Assembly: GCA_947502815.1 (NCBI GenBank)
Contig: CANNBH010000001.1
Location: forward strand, 2,328,818 to 2,392,817
Direction: 5' to 3'
DNA from: an uncultured Erythrobacter sp.
Lineage (GTDB): Bacteria; Pseudomonadota; Alphaproteobacteria; Sphingomonadales; Sphingomonadaceae
DNA: 64,000 nt
Below the pieces are notes generated by a model, which was given only the letters and a program-made list of their open reading frames with translations, did not search any database and was not told the DNA's origin. Each line of letters begins with the position of its first letter. Position 1 is the stretch's first letter. This document shows positions 1 to 8,948 of the stretch, piece by piece. Position numbers and translations under genes: made by a program.

Positions 1-599
1 ACGCATCAATCTTACCCCGGTGGCGCGGTGCTGCGCCGATCCATCGCGCGGTGATGGCAGGCGATGACGAAACAGGCATGACTATCATGCAGATGGAGGC
101 GGGTCTGGACACCGGCCCCATGTTGAACATTGTTCGCACCCCCGTTGGGTGCAAGACAACCGGCGATTTGACCAAAGAATTGGCGCAATTGGGTGCCGAC
201 GCAATGGTGAAGGTCTTGTCCAACCTCCCCGCCTTTTCACCCGAAATTCAGGATGATAGCGCCGCGATCTACGCACCCAAAATCGACAAGGCCGAAGCGC
301 GGATTGATTGGAGCGAAAGCGCGGATGCGATTGAGGCAAAAGTGCGCGGGCTCGCCCCCTTCCCCGGCGCATGGTTTGAGATTGAGGGCGCAAATGGGTC
401 AGAGCGGGTTAAGCTGCTCCTAGCCGAAGAGATTGATGGGACCGGAGCTTCGGGCGAAGTCTTGGATGACGAGTTCGCTGTAGCCTGCGGGACGGGCGCG
501 ATCCGCCCATTGCGTTTGCAACGCGCGGGCAAGCCAGCGATGGACCGCGCTGATTTTCTGCGCGGCAATCCGGTTGCCCGGTCGGCGATTCTCAGATGA
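1..599 (+). CDS. fmt: Methionyl-tRNA formyltransferase, 5' truncated by window edge
   Basis: Transfers a formyl group from 10-formyl-THF to initiator Met-tRNA. The frame is open from the left edge. Codons from base 3 read [16 protein letters not shown], the conserved Fmt segment that follows the catalytic Asn-x-His, so the protein begins outside the window and the GTG at 51 is only an internal codon. The later segment [15 protein letters not shown] (about bases 78-122) is the second conserved catalytic block. The C-terminal 100 residues fit the tRNA-binding OB-like domain. About 198 residues are visible of roughly 300 expected. The stop overlaps the truA start by 4 bases (ATGA), so the two are probably translationally coupled. 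Confidence 0.95.
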   Translation, partial: ASILPRWRGAAPIHRAVMAGDDETGMTIMQMEAGLDTGPMLNIVRTPVGCKTTGDLTKELAQLGADAMVKVLSNLPAFSPEIQDDSAAIYAPKIDKAEARIDWSESADAIEAKVRGLAPFPGAWFEIEGANGSERVKLLLAEEIDGTGASGEVLDDEFAVACGTGAIRPLRLQRAGKPAMDRADFLRGNPVARSAILR

Positions 600-1348
600 C
601 CCGTTTTGCATTGACCATGGAATTTGACGGCACCCCGTTTCAGGGATTGCAGCGGCAAAAACACGGCCCCACCGTGCAGCAAAGCGTTGAAGAGGCAATC
701 GCGCGCGTCTGCCAAGAAGAGGCAGTGCTGCACAGCGCAGGCCGCACCGACAGCGGCGTCCATGCGCTCGCGATGCGCAGCCATGTCGACATCGAAAAGG
801 ACATTTCTCCCTTTCGTTTGATGGGCGCGATCAACGCCAATCTGCGCCCTGATCCGATTGCAATCACTGCCTGCGAAATTGTGCCCGATGATTGGCACGC
901 GCGCTTTTCCTGCATCGGCCGCAGCTATGTTTACCGCATCGTCAATCGCCGCGCGCCTGTAACTTTGGCGCGGGATCGGGTTTGGCAGGTTGGTCACGAT
1001 CTGAACGTGGATGCAATGCACCGGGCGGCGCAGGCGTTGGTTGGACGGCACGATTTCACCACGTTTCGGTCCGCCCATTGCCAGGCCGACGATCCGGTAA
1101 AAACCCTCGACCGGCTCGATGTGGTGCGCGCGCAAACCGAATTTGGCGACGAAGTGCATATCCACGCCGCCGCGCGCAGTTTTTTGCATCATCAGGTGCG
1201 CAGCATGGTCGGCTGCTTAAAACTCGTCGGCGCCGGCACGTGGAACGAAACCCGACTTGCCGAAGCGCTTGAGGCGAAAGACCGTTGCAAATTGGGACTT
1301 AATGCCCCACCTCAAGGCTTGTATTTTGTCGAAGCTATCTACCCATAA
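596..1348 (+). CDS. truA: tRNA pseudouridine(38-40) synthase TruA
   Basis: Converts U38-U40 of tRNA anticodon arms to pseudouridine in the cytoplasm. The 250-residue length is normal for the family. The motif [11 protein letters not shown] near residues 44-54 contains the catalytic Asp, and the C-terminal half carries [18 protein letters not shown] and the conserved [11 protein letters not shown] block. The ATG overlaps the fmt stop, and fmt-truA is a common alphaproteobacterial pair. No alternative start is needed because the N-terminal [15 protein letters not shown] aligns with the usual TruA beginning. Confidence 0.97.
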   Translation: MTRFALTMEFDGTPFQGLQRQKHGPTVQQSVEEAIARVCQEEAVLHSAGRTDSGVHALAMRSHVDIEKDISPFRLMGAINANLRPDPIAITACEIVPDDWHARFSCIGRSYVYRIVNRRAPVTLARDRVWQVGHDLNVDAMHRAAQALVGRHDFTTFRSAHCQADDPVKTLDRLDVVRAQTEFGDEVHIHAAARSFLHHQVRSMVGCLKLVGAGTWNETRLAEALEAKDRCKLGLNAPPQGLYFVEAIYP

Positions 1349-1366
1349 TAATTGAGAGGAATTTCC

Positions 1367-2482
1367 ATGACCACAACAGGCAAGCAGCTTTTCACAACGC
1401 TTTCCGCAGACGGCAAATTGACGCTGGAGGTGAGCGAAGAGACATTCCCAGCGCCCACTGGCAACCAAGTTCTGGTCAAAATGGAAGCCGCGCCGATCAA
1501 TCCATCTGATCTCGCTATCCTCGCCAGCGCAGCCGATTTTGAAACGGCCGAATATTCGAACGGAAAAGTCGTGGCAAACATGCCAGAGCCGTTTCTGACC
1601 GGTCAAAAGAACCGCCATGGTCAACGTTTGCCAGCAGGCAACGAAGGCGCTGGCGAAGTCGTTGCGACCGGCGACAGCGACATGGCCAAAGCATTGATGG
1701 GTAAGCGGGTCGCCTGTGTTCCCGGCAATGCGTTCAGCCAATACGCCATCGCTGATGCGATGATGTGCCTGCCGCTTGGCGATCATTCGTCAGAAGTTGG
1801 TGCGTCCAGCTTTGTAAACCCAATGACCGCATTGGGCTTTGTCGAAACGGCAAAGATGGAAGGGCACAGCGCCATCATCCACCTCGCCGCCGCGTCCAAC
1901 CTTGGCCAAATGCTCAACAAGATTTGCCTCGAAGACGGCATGAAGCTGGTCAACATCGTGCGCCGTCAGGAACACGTCGACCTACTTAAAGGCCTAGGCG
2001 CGACGCATGTCGTGAACTCATCAGACGATGATTACATGGCCCAATTGCGCGCCGCGATTAAGGACACTGGCGCATTCCTAGGATTCGATCCGATTGGCGG
2101 AGGCCAGAACACCGACGGCGTCCTAAAAGCCATGGAGCAAGTGGCTGCATCGCAAATGGACGAATATTCGCGCTACGGTTCGAACCAAGACAAGAAGATG
2201 TATCAATATGGACGTTTGGACCTCCAAAACCCAACGATCCTGACGCCGTCTTACGGTCTGCAATGGACCGTCTCAGGTTGGCTGCTCACACCGTTCCTGG
2301 CCAAAGCTGGCATGGAAACTGTCATCAAAATGCGCACCCGCGTTCAACAGAACCTGACCACGACGTTTGCCTCCAGCTACAAAGCCAAGGTCAATCTTGA
2401 AGAAATGCTGACCAAGGAAGCGATCAGCGATTATCGCCAAATGAAAACTGGCGAGAAATATCTGGTAACGCCTTGGGCTTGA
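1367..2482 (+). CDS. MDR-family zinc-independent oxidoreductase (quinone oxidoreductase-like)
   Basis: A 371-residue medium-chain dehydrogenase/reductase. The N-terminal GroES-like half has the APINPSDLAIL signature and GNEGAGEVV; the middle holds a Rossmann-type segment (HLAAASNLGQMLNK, about residues 170-183). Cysteine ligands for catalytic or structural zinc are not evident, which argues for an NAD(P)H:quinone or enoyl reductase-like activity rather than a zinc alcohol dehydrogenase. I chose ATG 1367 because GAGAGGAA lies just upstream; an in-frame TTG at 1352 is less likely. The nucleotide-binding motif departs from canonical GxGxxG, so the substrate is unknown. An intrinsic terminator follows. 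Confidence 0.8.
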   Translation: MTTTGKQLFTTLSADGKLTLEVSEETFPAPTGNQVLVKMEAAPINPSDLAILASAADFETAEYSNGKVVANMPEPFLTGQKNRHGQRLPAGNEGAGEVVATGDSDMAKALMGKRVACVPGNAFSQYAIADAMMCLPLGDHSSEVGASSFVNPMTALGFVETAKMEGHSAIIHLAAASNLGQMLNKICLEDGMKLVNIVRRQEHVDLLKGLGATHVVNSSDDDYMAQLRAAIKDTGAFLGFDPIGGGQNTDGVLKAMEQVAASQMDEYSRYGSNQDKKMYQYGRLDLQNPTILTPSYGLQWTVSGWLLTPFLAKAGMETVIKMRTRVQQNLTTTFASSYKAKVNLEEMLTKEAISDYRQMKTGEKYLVTPWA

Positions 2483-2488
2483 TGTAAG

Positions 2489-2537
2489 AAAATGGCCCTC
2501 GCCTCCTGACCTAGGATGGACGGCGGGGGCCAATTTT
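2489..2537 (+). terminator. Intrinsic terminator after the MDR gene
   Basis: AAAATGGCCC with GCC shortly after pairs imperfectly with GGC...GGGCCAATTTT, giving a GC-rich stem with an A-tract on the left and TTTT on the right. It begins 7 bases after the MDR stop. The stem covers the in-frame ATG at 2516 of the next reading frame, which supports the later start at 2552 for that gene. Confidence 0.65.
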
Positions 2538-2551
2538 ACTTGGGGGCATTT

Positions 2552-2860
2552 ATGGAACTGACTTTGTCGCTGGTTTTGTTTGGGTTTGTCGCCGGTTTAA
2601 TCAACATCTGGATATTTCAGTGGATCATCGATTGGCTGTTCATCAGCCGCATGATGGATGATCCCGTCAACGGCAAAATCCTTGCGACAATCCTGGCTTA
2701 TACATTTGGCAGCTTCGTCTACCTATTTGGCTCAAATCTGTGGCTTGGCTTTTTCTTCTATCTGCCGGGGGCGTTCCTGATCGGCTGGTTAGAAATTCGC
2801 AAAGGCTACAAGATGCGCGCGGCCGCTTTGGAAGCTGATGAAAGCACTGTGTTTGAGTGA
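2552..2860 (+). CDS. Small membrane protein of unknown function
   Basis: A 102-residue protein with about three hydrophobic segments: residues 1-28 (MELTLSLVLFGFVAGLINIW...), about 47-68 (ILATILAYTFGSFVYLFG) and about 68-88 (LWLGFFFYLPGAFLIGW). The short C-terminus is charged. I chose ATG 2552, preceded by TGGGGGC, over the ATG at 2516 because the latter lies within the terminator stem of the previous gene. I do not recognise a family. Its stop faces the asparaginase stop, with a short CGAGC/GCTCG hairpin (2862-2880) between them. Confidence 0.7.
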   Translation: MELTLSLVLFGFVAGLINIWIFQWIIDWLFISRMMDDPVNGKILATILAYTFGSFVYLFGSNLWLGFFFYLPGAFLIGWLEIRKGYKMRAAALEADESTVFE

Positions 2861-2887
2861 CCGAGCGCCAATTCGGCTCGCCTAAGC

Positions 2888-3886
2888 TTACGGTTGATCG
2901 AACGCTTTTTGAATACTCGCGGCGTCGGCAATTCCAGACGCAATCAGAACCATCAGCAGCACTCGCGATTTCTGCGGGTTAAGCGCTCGGGCCGCGATAA
3001 AGCCGTTCGGGTCATCCTCTGGCTCTCGATCTACCAGCCCTTCGTCAACGCGGCTGGCGCGGACGACGATCAAGCCGTTCTTGCGATGCTCAATCAAACG
3101 CTCCCGAACGGCGTTCGGCATATTGCCCTCGCCAACACCGGCAACCACAATGCCGCTTGGGTTTGCCGGCAATATTCGGTCCACCAATTCGGCTGTCATG
3201 CCCGCCCCTATGTAAAGGATTGGCACTTCGGGCATCGCAGTGGGATAGGCGTACCGCGCGTCCTCCCCTTCCCGCCACGGATTGCCGAACCATTCGAGCG
3301 CGGCTGGCGTGACCAAACCAATGCTGCCCCGCGGAAAACCACGAAAGGCGTCATCTGTGCCGCGAGTGCGGACCTTGCGGGCATCCCGAGCGGCCAGCAC
3401 CCGGTCTCCCATCACGAGCAACACTCCGCGCCCACTGGCACCCGGATCGCTCGCCACCCGCACCGCATTGACGAAATTGCGCATTCCATCGCTGCCGACG
3501 GCATCCGCCGGCCGCATCGCGCCGACGATCACAATCGGCTTTCGCGCTGGCAATGTCAGGTCGAGCAGAAAGGCGGTTTCCTCTGCCGTATCGGTGCCGT
3601 GGGTGATGACGATGCCATCAACCGCGTCATCCGTCATCGCTTCCAGAATCGCGCCGTGCAGCGCCGTCCAAACCGCTGGACCTATGTCTTCCGAGCCTAT
3701 GTTGGCGATTTGTGTGCCCAGCATCTGAGCAGGAAGGCCGAATTCAGCCACTCGGCCAAGCCAATCATCAATTCCGATTTGGCCGGGCAAGTATTCGTGC
3801 CGAGTCGCAGATCCGGCCATTCCGACGATGGTCCCGCCTGTGGCGAGGACCCGAATTGTGGGCTGCTTGGTGTTTTTTTCCGACAT
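2888..3886 (-). CDS. L-asparaginase
   Basis: Hydrolyses L-asparagine to aspartate and ammonia. The 332-residue protein has both threonine motifs of the bacterial asparaginase/glutaminase family: ATGGTIVGMAG near residue 14 (first catalytic Thr) and GIVITHGTDTAEETAFLL near residue 95 (Thr-Asp pair). No signal peptide is present from this start, suggesting a cytoplasmic enzyme. A GTG at 3934 would add 16 residues (MQNQLLSSNFRSKSRI); neither start has a strong ribosome binding site, and I prefer 3886 because the conserved beta strand then begins near residue 9. Whether it is type I or II is uncertain. Confidence 0.9.
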   Translation of the reverse strand: MSEKNTKQPTIRVLATGGTIVGMAGSATRHEYLPGQIGIDDWLGRVAEFGLPAQMLGTQIANIGSEDIGPAVWTALHGAILEAMTDDAVDGIVITHGTDTAEETAFLLDLTLPARKPIVIVGAMRPADAVGSDGMRNFVNAVRVASDPGASGRGVLLVMGDRVLAARDARKVRTRGTDDAFRGFPRGSIGLVTPAALEWFGNPWREGEDARYAYPTAMPEVPILYIGAGMTAELVDRILPANPSGIVVAGVGEGNMPNAVRERLIEHRKNGLIVVRASRVDEGLVDREPEDDPNGFIAARALNPQKSRVLLMVLIASGIADAASIQKAFDQP

Positions 3887-3995
3887 AATTCGCGATTTGG
3901 AGCGAAAGTTTGAAGACAGCAATTGATTTTGCACCTTTTGCCGCTAGATAGCCTTCACCGCAGCGAGCAATTTGATGTTCCCTGCGGCCGGCGTG

Positions 3996-4071
3996 GGGCG
4001 ATTAGCTCAGTTGGTAGAGCATCTCGTTTACACCGAGAGGGTCGGCAGTTCGAGCCTGTCATCGCCCACCA
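3996..4071 (+). tRNA. tRNA-Val (anticodon TAC)
   Basis: A 76-base cloverleaf with the CCA encoded. The acceptor stem GGGCGAT pairs with ATCGCCC, the D-arm contains AGCTCAGTTGGTAGAGC, the anticodon stem TCTCG/CGAGA encloses the loop TTTACAC with anticodon TAC, and the T-arm contains GTTCGAGCC. All stems pair well. Confidence 0.97.
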
Positions 4072-4140
4072 CGTTTTTCGAATCATCAAACAGATCGATC
4101 GCACTTGGCGAGCGGCCCTAGATCCGCCATCAGGTTCGCC

Positions 4141-5415
4141 ATGGATCGGCTCTCAATTGCAATCGCAGGCTGCGGCCCCGCGGGACTTGCCGCCGCGCTT
4201 TTGCTTGATGAGCAAGGCCATGATGTTGTCATTTACGATCAGTTTGATGAACCCGGACCGGTCGGTTCGGGATTGATGATCCAGCCCAGCGGCCTTGCCG
4301 TGCTGGACCAGTTGGGCTTGGCCAGCGAAACATTGGCGCGCGGTGCGCGGATTGATGCGCTGCTGGGCATTGAAGAGCACGGTAGGGTCGTTCTTGATGC
4401 GCCTTACTCCAAACTAGGCGTCAAAGAAGCGTTCGGGATCGGTATTCACAGGGCGAGCCTGTTTGGCATTTTGCACGACGCCGCAAAGGCACGCGGCTTC
4501 GCAATAGAAACCGGGCACGCGGTGGCTGGCAGCACGGCGGACAGCGCAGGCCGCCGCCTCACTTTTGCATCACGCCCCAGATCGCCGGTTTTCGATTTGG
4601 TGGTTGATGCGAGCGGATGGCAAACCTTGTTCGATCCCGACCCTAAAGGCGTTTTGGAGTTTGGTGCACTGTGGGCCAGTTTACCCGCCCAACCCGGCGA
4701 TCCGTTTCATGGCAATTTGCTGGAACAGCGATACAGGCGCGCATCGCAAATGGTCGGCGTGCTTCCAATTGGCAGGCGCAAAGGTGCCAAAACACCCGAA
4801 GTCGCCTTCTTTTGGTCCTTGGCGCGGGACGCTTATGCCAATTGGCTCGATACGCCGCTGGATGAGTGGAAAGCAGAGGTCGCAGCCCTATGGCCCGATG
4901 CGCGGGTGCTGCTTGACCGGATCGAGCGCCGCGAACAACTGACCTTCGCCCGCTACGCGCACCGCACACTCAAACACCCTGTCGCCGATCGGATGATTGC
5001 CATTGGCGATGCGTGGCATTCTGCCAGTCCGCAATTGGGCCAAGGTGCCAATATGGCGCTGCTCGACGCTTGGTCGCTGGCCCGCGGCCTTGGCGAAGGG
5101 CGCAGTTTGGATGAGAAACTGCGCCTCGCGGTGAGCTGGCGGCGCGATCACGTTTGGCTGTATCAATGGGTCACCAAACTGTTCACGCCGCTCTATCAAT
5201 CGAACACAGCTTGGCATCCGGCTCTGCGTGATTGGATGCTCGCGCCGCTTTCACAAATTTGGCCGACATCCAAAATTCAGGCGCAATTGATGAGCGGATT
5301 GTTCGGATTTCCGCTCCCCTCGCTCGGTCTGAAAATCCCTGATTACGAGGCGCTATCCGCCTCTGACAGTGCCGCACGCACCCGCGCGATTGCCTCTTCA
5401 CTGTCCCATTCATAG
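4141..5415 (+). CDS. FAD-dependent monooxygenase (UbiH/PHBH-like)
   Basis: A 424-residue class A flavoprotein hydroxylase. The N-terminus LSIAIAGCGPAGLAAALLL is the FAD-binding Rossmann motif, followed by the acidic end of beta-2 in VVIYDQFDEPG. The second FAD motif is GDAWHSASPQLGQGANMAL, near residues 287-305. The hydrophobic C-terminal 90 residues resemble membrane-contacting aromatic hydroxylases. I chose ATG 4141, with AGG upstream; ATG 4105 would add 12 residues before the glycine motif. The substrate cannot be assigned. It is convergent with the TlpA-like gene, whose stop lies inside its 3' end (overlap 5343-5415). Confidence 0.88.
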   Translation: MDRLSIAIAGCGPAGLAAALLLDEQGHDVVIYDQFDEPGPVGSGLMIQPSGLAVLDQLGLASETLARGARIDALLGIEEHGRVVLDAPYSKLGVKEAFGIGIHRASLFGILHDAAKARGFAIETGHAVAGSTADSAGRRLTFASRPRSPVFDLVVDASGWQTLFDPDPKGVLEFGALWASLPAQPGDPFHGNLLEQRYRRASQMVGVLPIGRRKGAKTPEVAFFWSLARDAYANWLDTPLDEWKAEVAALWPDARVLLDRIERREQLTFARYAHRTLKHPVADRMIAIGDAWHSASPQLGQGANMALLDAWSLARGLGEGRSLDEKLRLAVSWRRDHVWLYQWVTKLFTPLYQSNTAWHPALRDWMLAPLSQIWPTSKIQAQLMSGLFGFPLPSLGLKIPDYEALSASDSAARTRAIASSLSHS

Positions 5416-5957
5416 GCGCCTGCGACGCGAAAAATCTCGCGGCCATCGGCATCAAACAGGATCGTCATCGGCAACAATCCCCCTTCGGTGAAATTGGCAG
5501 ACAAGTCAGCCCGCGGGTCCAGCCATTGTTCCAAATGGGCAAAATCTCGCCGGGCAAAGAACGGCCCGACCACTTCTGCCCCGCGCATATCTTGGCTGAT
5601 CGTAATCACGCGCATTTCGCCTTCGAATTCGCCGGCCAACGTGTCCAGCATCGGCATTTCCACCACGCATGGCACGCACCACGTCGCCCATAGGTTAAGC
5701 AGAACAGGCTGATCCAGCGCGGCCAGATCAAGGCTGTTGCCATCTGGATCTTCGAATGTTTGCAGCGGCATCTGGGTCCCGGCAAAGGCACGAACCACCT
5801 GTCCCGGCAATTGCGGCGGAGGAGGCGGCGGAGACGCGCTTTGCGTATCGGTAGCAGCGGTTTCTTGCGCCGCGTCCCCTGCCCCACTATCGCATGCGGA
5901 AAGAGCGCCAATACAAACACAAGCCGCAAGGCCAATGGAACTTATCGAACGCATCAT
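5343..5957 (-). CDS. TlpA-family thioredoxin-like lipoprotein
   Basis: A 204-residue lipoprotein with a lipobox near residues 17-21 (ALSAC), a Pro-rich linker ([11 protein letters not shown]), then a thioredoxin fold with [14 protein letters not shown]. The CVPC pair is the redox site, and [12 protein letters not shown] supplies the cis-Pro segment. It likely reduces or transfers disulfides in the periplasm, for example in cytochrome maturation, though the partner is unknown. The start ATGATG at 5957 has GGAG 7 bases upstream. That start overlaps the start codon of divergent argH, leaving no intergenic space. Its 3' end overlaps the monooxygenase gene by 73 bases. Confidence 0.88.
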   Translation of the reverse strand: MMRSISSIGLAACVCIGALSACDSGAGDAAQETAATDTQSASPPPPPPQLPGQVVRAFAGTQMPLQTFEDPDGNSLDLAALDQPVLLNLWATWCVPCVVEMPMLDTLAGEFEGEMRVITISQDMRGAEVVGPFFARRDFAHLEQWLDPRADLSANFTEGGLLPMTILFDADGREIFRVAGAYEWDSEEAIARVRAALSEADSAS

Positions 5958-7389
5958 GACGGACTCCAGCACAGGAACAGACGCAGCATCCTCCAACAGC
6001 ATGTGGGGTGGCCGCTTCGCCGAAGGGCCTAGCGCGATCATGCGCGAAATCAATGCCTCGATCCCATTTGATAAGATTTTGTGGCGCGAAGATATCCGCG
6101 CATCCAAAGCCCATGTCGCCATGCTGGGCGCGCAGGGGATTGTCTCCGCCGATGATGCGGCAACCATCACAGCCGGGCTTGACCAGATCGCCGCCGAATA
6201 TGAACGGGACGGGGTTCCAGAGGACTGGGACCTTGAAGACATCCACATGACGGTCGAGGCGCGTCTGACGGAGATTATCGGCGCTGTTGCTGGACGCCTT
6301 CACACCGCGCGCAGCCGCAACGATCAGGTCGCGACCGATTTCCGCCTTTGGGTGCGCACCGCAAACGCGCGGGCGATTGCCGGATTGGCGGCGTTGCGCG
6401 GCGCTTTGGTAGAGCGCGCGGGCGAACATGCCGAAACGATCATGCCCGGCTTTACCCATTTGCAAACCGCACAGCCTGTTACCTTGGGCCACCACCTGAT
6501 GGCCTATTACGAGATGCTGGGCCGCGATGCCGCACGGTTCGAAGCGGCACAAACACGCCTCGATCAATGCCCGCTCGGTTCGGCGGCGCTCGCAGGGACT
6601 GGCTTTTCGATAGACCGCACTGCAACGGCGGCTGCGCTCGATTTTGCCGAACCAACCCGCAATTCGCTCGACGCGGTGTCGGACAGGGATTTTGCGCTCG
6701 ATTACCTCATGGCCGCGAGCCAATGTTCCATCCACCTCTCGCGGCTTGCAGAGGAATTGATCCTTTGGGCGAGCCAACCTTTCGGCTTTGCCTCACTGCC
6801 CGATAGCCTTTCGACCGGCTCTTCGATCATGCCGCAAAAACGCAATCCCGATGCCGCCGAATTGGTGCGCGGTCATTCGGGGCGGATTATCGGCGCGTGC
6901 ACGTCGCTTATGATCACGATGAAAGGCCTACCGCTCGCCTATTCGAAAGACATGCAGGACGACAAACCGCCCGTGTTCGAAGCGGCCGGACTGTTCGACC
7001 TATCCATCGCGGCAATGGTCGGCATGATCGCGCAAACGACATTCAAAGCTGATCGTATGCGCGCCGCTGCTCAGGCCGGGCACGCAACCGCAACCGACCT
7101 AGCAGATTGGCTGGTGCGCGAAGCAGACATTCCGTTCCGCGAGGCCCATCACATTACCGGCGAAGCGGTCAAATTGGCCGACACAAAACAATGCTCGCTT
7201 GAAGAATTGGCTCTGGCTGATTTGCAAGCCATCGATGCACGGATTGATGACCGCGTTTTCCGCGCGCTGTCGATTGAGGCATCGGTCGCCTCGCGCGCAT
7301 CCTATGGCGGGACCGCGCCGGATCAGGTAAAGCAACGCGTGGCAGAGGCGCGTGACGCCTTGGCAAATGCGGCTGGAACGGAGCAGTGA
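5956..7389 (+). CDS. argH: Argininosuccinate lyase
   Basis: Splits argininosuccinate into arginine and fumarate, the last step of arginine synthesis. The 477 residues contain [20 protein letters not shown] near residue 16, [34 protein letters not shown] and the lyase signature [15 protein letters not shown] near residues 291-305. I chose ATG 5956; ATG 5936 would add seven residues and ATG 6001 would give the minimal MWGGRF beginning. None has a strong ribosome binding site. The stop overlaps the start of the small lipoprotein gene (TGATG), so argH, that gene and lysA probably form one transcript. Confidence 0.96.
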   Translation: MTDSSTGTDAASSNSMWGGRFAEGPSAIMREINASIPFDKILWREDIRASKAHVAMLGAQGIVSADDAATITAGLDQIAAEYERDGVPEDWDLEDIHMTVEARLTEIIGAVAGRLHTARSRNDQVATDFRLWVRTANARAIAGLAALRGALVERAGEHAETIMPGFTHLQTAQPVTLGHHLMAYYEMLGRDAARFEAAQTRLDQCPLGSAALAGTGFSIDRTATAAALDFAEPTRNSLDAVSDRDFALDYLMAASQCSIHLSRLAEELILWASQPFGFASLPDSLSTGSSIMPQKRNPDAAELVRGHSGRIIGACTSLMITMKGLPLAYSKDMQDDKPPVFEAAGLFDLSIAAMVGMIAQTTFKADRMRAAAQAGHATATDLADWLVREADIPFREAHHITGEAVKLADTKQCSLEELALADLQAIDARIDDRVFRALSIEASVASRASYGGTAPDQVKQRVAEARDALANAAGTEQ

Positions 7390-7625
7390 TGCGCAATCTT
7401 GTGATAGTATTGGCCGCACTGGCGGTGTCAGCATGCGGGGCCCGCACGGGGCTGGAACCGCTGGAAGGGACCAGTCTGCCGCAACCAACCCACGGCGAAT
7501 TGGAAAGCTCCAGCGCCGAACAATTGCTGGAACTTGAAACACTGGCCGCGCCGGAACGCAGCGTGGAATTGCGCCGCCGTTCCGAAGAACGCGAAGACGA
7601 CCCTTTCGACTTGCCGCCCGAATAA
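7389..7625 (+). CDS. Small lipoprotein, LptM-like
   Basis: A 78-residue predicted lipoprotein: [20 protein letters not shown] has a short signal peptide and lipobox (VSAC) with Cys at residue 16. The mature part is Glu/Arg-rich and probably unstructured. The position between argH and lysA matches the small LppL/LptM-type lipoproteins found upstream of lysA in many proteobacteria. In E. coli LptM assists the LptD lipopolysaccharide translocon. The canonical CGxKGPLxxP after the lipid Cys is degenerate here (CGARTGLEPLEGTSLP), so the function is inferred mostly from context. Translation is coupled to argH. Confidence 0.72.
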   Translation: MRNLVIVLAALAVSACGARTGLEPLEGTSLPQPTHGELESSSAEQLLELETLAAPERSVELRRRSEEREDDPFDLPPE

Positions 7626-7661
7626 GCACTTTGAACAACCCTCACCAAAAGACCGATCCCG

Positions 7662-8921
7662 ATGGACCATTTTGAAATCCGCAATGGCGTCATGCACGCC
7701 GAAGACGTTCCTCTGCCGCAAATCGCGCAGGAAGTGGGCACGCCTGTCTATGTCTATTCACGCGCAACCTTGGAACGGCACGCAAAGGTGTTTCGCGACG
7801 CTTTGGATGCCGTGCCGGAAAAGCTGATCGCATTCGCTGTGAAATCCAATCCGAATTTGGCCGTACTCAAAGTCTTGCAGCAGCAAGGCTACGGCGCGGA
7901 TGTGGTGTCCGTTGGCGAAATGCGGCGCGCCTTGGCAGCGGGCATTGCGCCTGAAAAAATTGTGTTTTCCGGTGTCGGCAAAACCGCTGCCGAAATGGAA
8001 GCCGCGTTGAATGCCGGGATTGGCCAATTCAACATCGAAAGCGAAGAGGAAGGCCTAGAGCTTGCCGAAATCGCCAGCGCGATGGGCCGCACCGCTCAAT
8101 GCGCGCTGCGCATCAATCCCGATGTCGATGCGGGCACCCATGACAAAATCTCAACCGGCAAAGCCGACAACAAATTTGGCGTGCCGATTGATCAGGCGGG
8201 TCAGATTTTTGGCAAATTGGCCGGACAGCCAGGCGTAAATCTGCGCGGTGTTGCGGTGCATATTGGCAGCCAGTTGGGCGATCTTGCGCCGCTTGAACGG
8301 GCGTTTGAAAAGCTGGGTTCGCTGGTCACTGCATTGCGCGGGGCCGGGCACACAATCAGCCATGTCGATCTGGGGGGCGGTCTTGGCGTACCCTATCGCA
8401 AAGACGATGTGATGCCGCCGCCTTCTGACTATGGCGCGATGGTCGCGCGAGTGACTAAGGATTGGGGGGTCGCGCTGATTTTCGAACCGGGCCGCGTGAT
8501 TGCCGGGAACGCAGGCGTTTTGTTGACACGCGTTGTGCGGGTTAAACGCGGGATCAACGATCCTTTCGTGATCGTCGACGCTGCCATGAATGACCTCGCG
8601 CGCCCTGCCCTGTACGGCGCATATCATGATTTTGCCGCTGTGGAGCCTACCGGCGAATCCATGACTTCCAACATCGTCGGACCGATTTGCGAGACCGGCG
8701 ATACGTTTGCGATGGGCCGCGATTGCGACAAGTTGGTGACCGGCGATCTTGCGGTGTTCCGCACTGCCGGCGCCTATGGCGCAACTATGGCTTCGTCATA
8801 CAATTCGCGCGGCTTTGTGGCCGAGGTTTTGGTTGACGGTGATAAATTCGCGGTCGTCGCGGACCGGATCGATGCGGGCGAAATCATGGATGCAGAACGC
8901 GTCCCAGAATGGCTGTTGTAA
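7662..8921 (+). CDS. lysA: Diaminopimelate decarboxylase
   Basis: Decarboxylates meso-diaminopimelate to lysine, PLP-dependent. The 419 residues form the alanine-racemase-type barrel plus C-terminal domain. FAVKSNPNLAVLKVL near residues 60-74 holds the PLP lysine, HIGSQL and GGGLGVPY form the phosphate-binding loops, and CETGDTFA near residues 345-352 is the active-site Cys motif supplied to the dimer. It lies 36 bases after the LptM-like gene in the same direction. Start ATG 7662 fits the usual LysA N-terminus. Confidence 0.97.
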   Translation: MDHFEIRNGVMHAEDVPLPQIAQEVGTPVYVYSRATLERHAKVFRDALDAVPEKLIAFAVKSNPNLAVLKVLQQQGYGADVVSVGEMRRALAAGIAPEKIVFSGVGKTAAEMEAALNAGIGQFNIESEEEGLELAEIASAMGRTAQCALRINPDVDAGTHDKISTGKADNKFGVPIDQAGQIFGKLAGQPGVNLRGVAVHIGSQLGDLAPLERAFEKLGSLVTALRGAGHTISHVDLGGGLGVPYRKDDVMPPPSDYGAMVARVTKDWGVALIFEPGRVIAGNAGVLLTRVVRVKRGINDPFVIVDAAMNDLARPALYGAYHDFAAVEPTGESMTSNIVGPICETGDTFAMGRDCDKLVTGDLAVFRTAGAYGATMASSYNSRGFVAEVLVDGDKFAVVADRIDAGEIMDAERVPEWLL

Positions 8922-8948
8922 AGCGATGCTGCGTGGGGTGATACGCCT

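Noticed and set aside
51..599. A 182-residue gene starting at the GTG at 51
   Set aside because: Codons before 51 encode conserved Fmt sequence ([13 protein letters not shown]), so 51 is internal and the gene is cut by the window edge.
269..1192. Minus-strand open frame of 307 residues opposite truA
   Set aside because: It lies entirely antisense to fmt and truA, both certain genes, and its translation has no recognisable family or start signal.
2894..3913. Plus-strand open frame of 339 residues opposite the asparaginase
   Set aside because: It mirrors a gene with clear catalytic motifs; the product is His/Arg-rich with no domain, typical of antisense frames in GC-rich DNA.
5887..6777. Minus-strand open frame of 296 residues opposite argH
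   Set aside because: Antisense shadow of argH without any motif or ribosome binding site.
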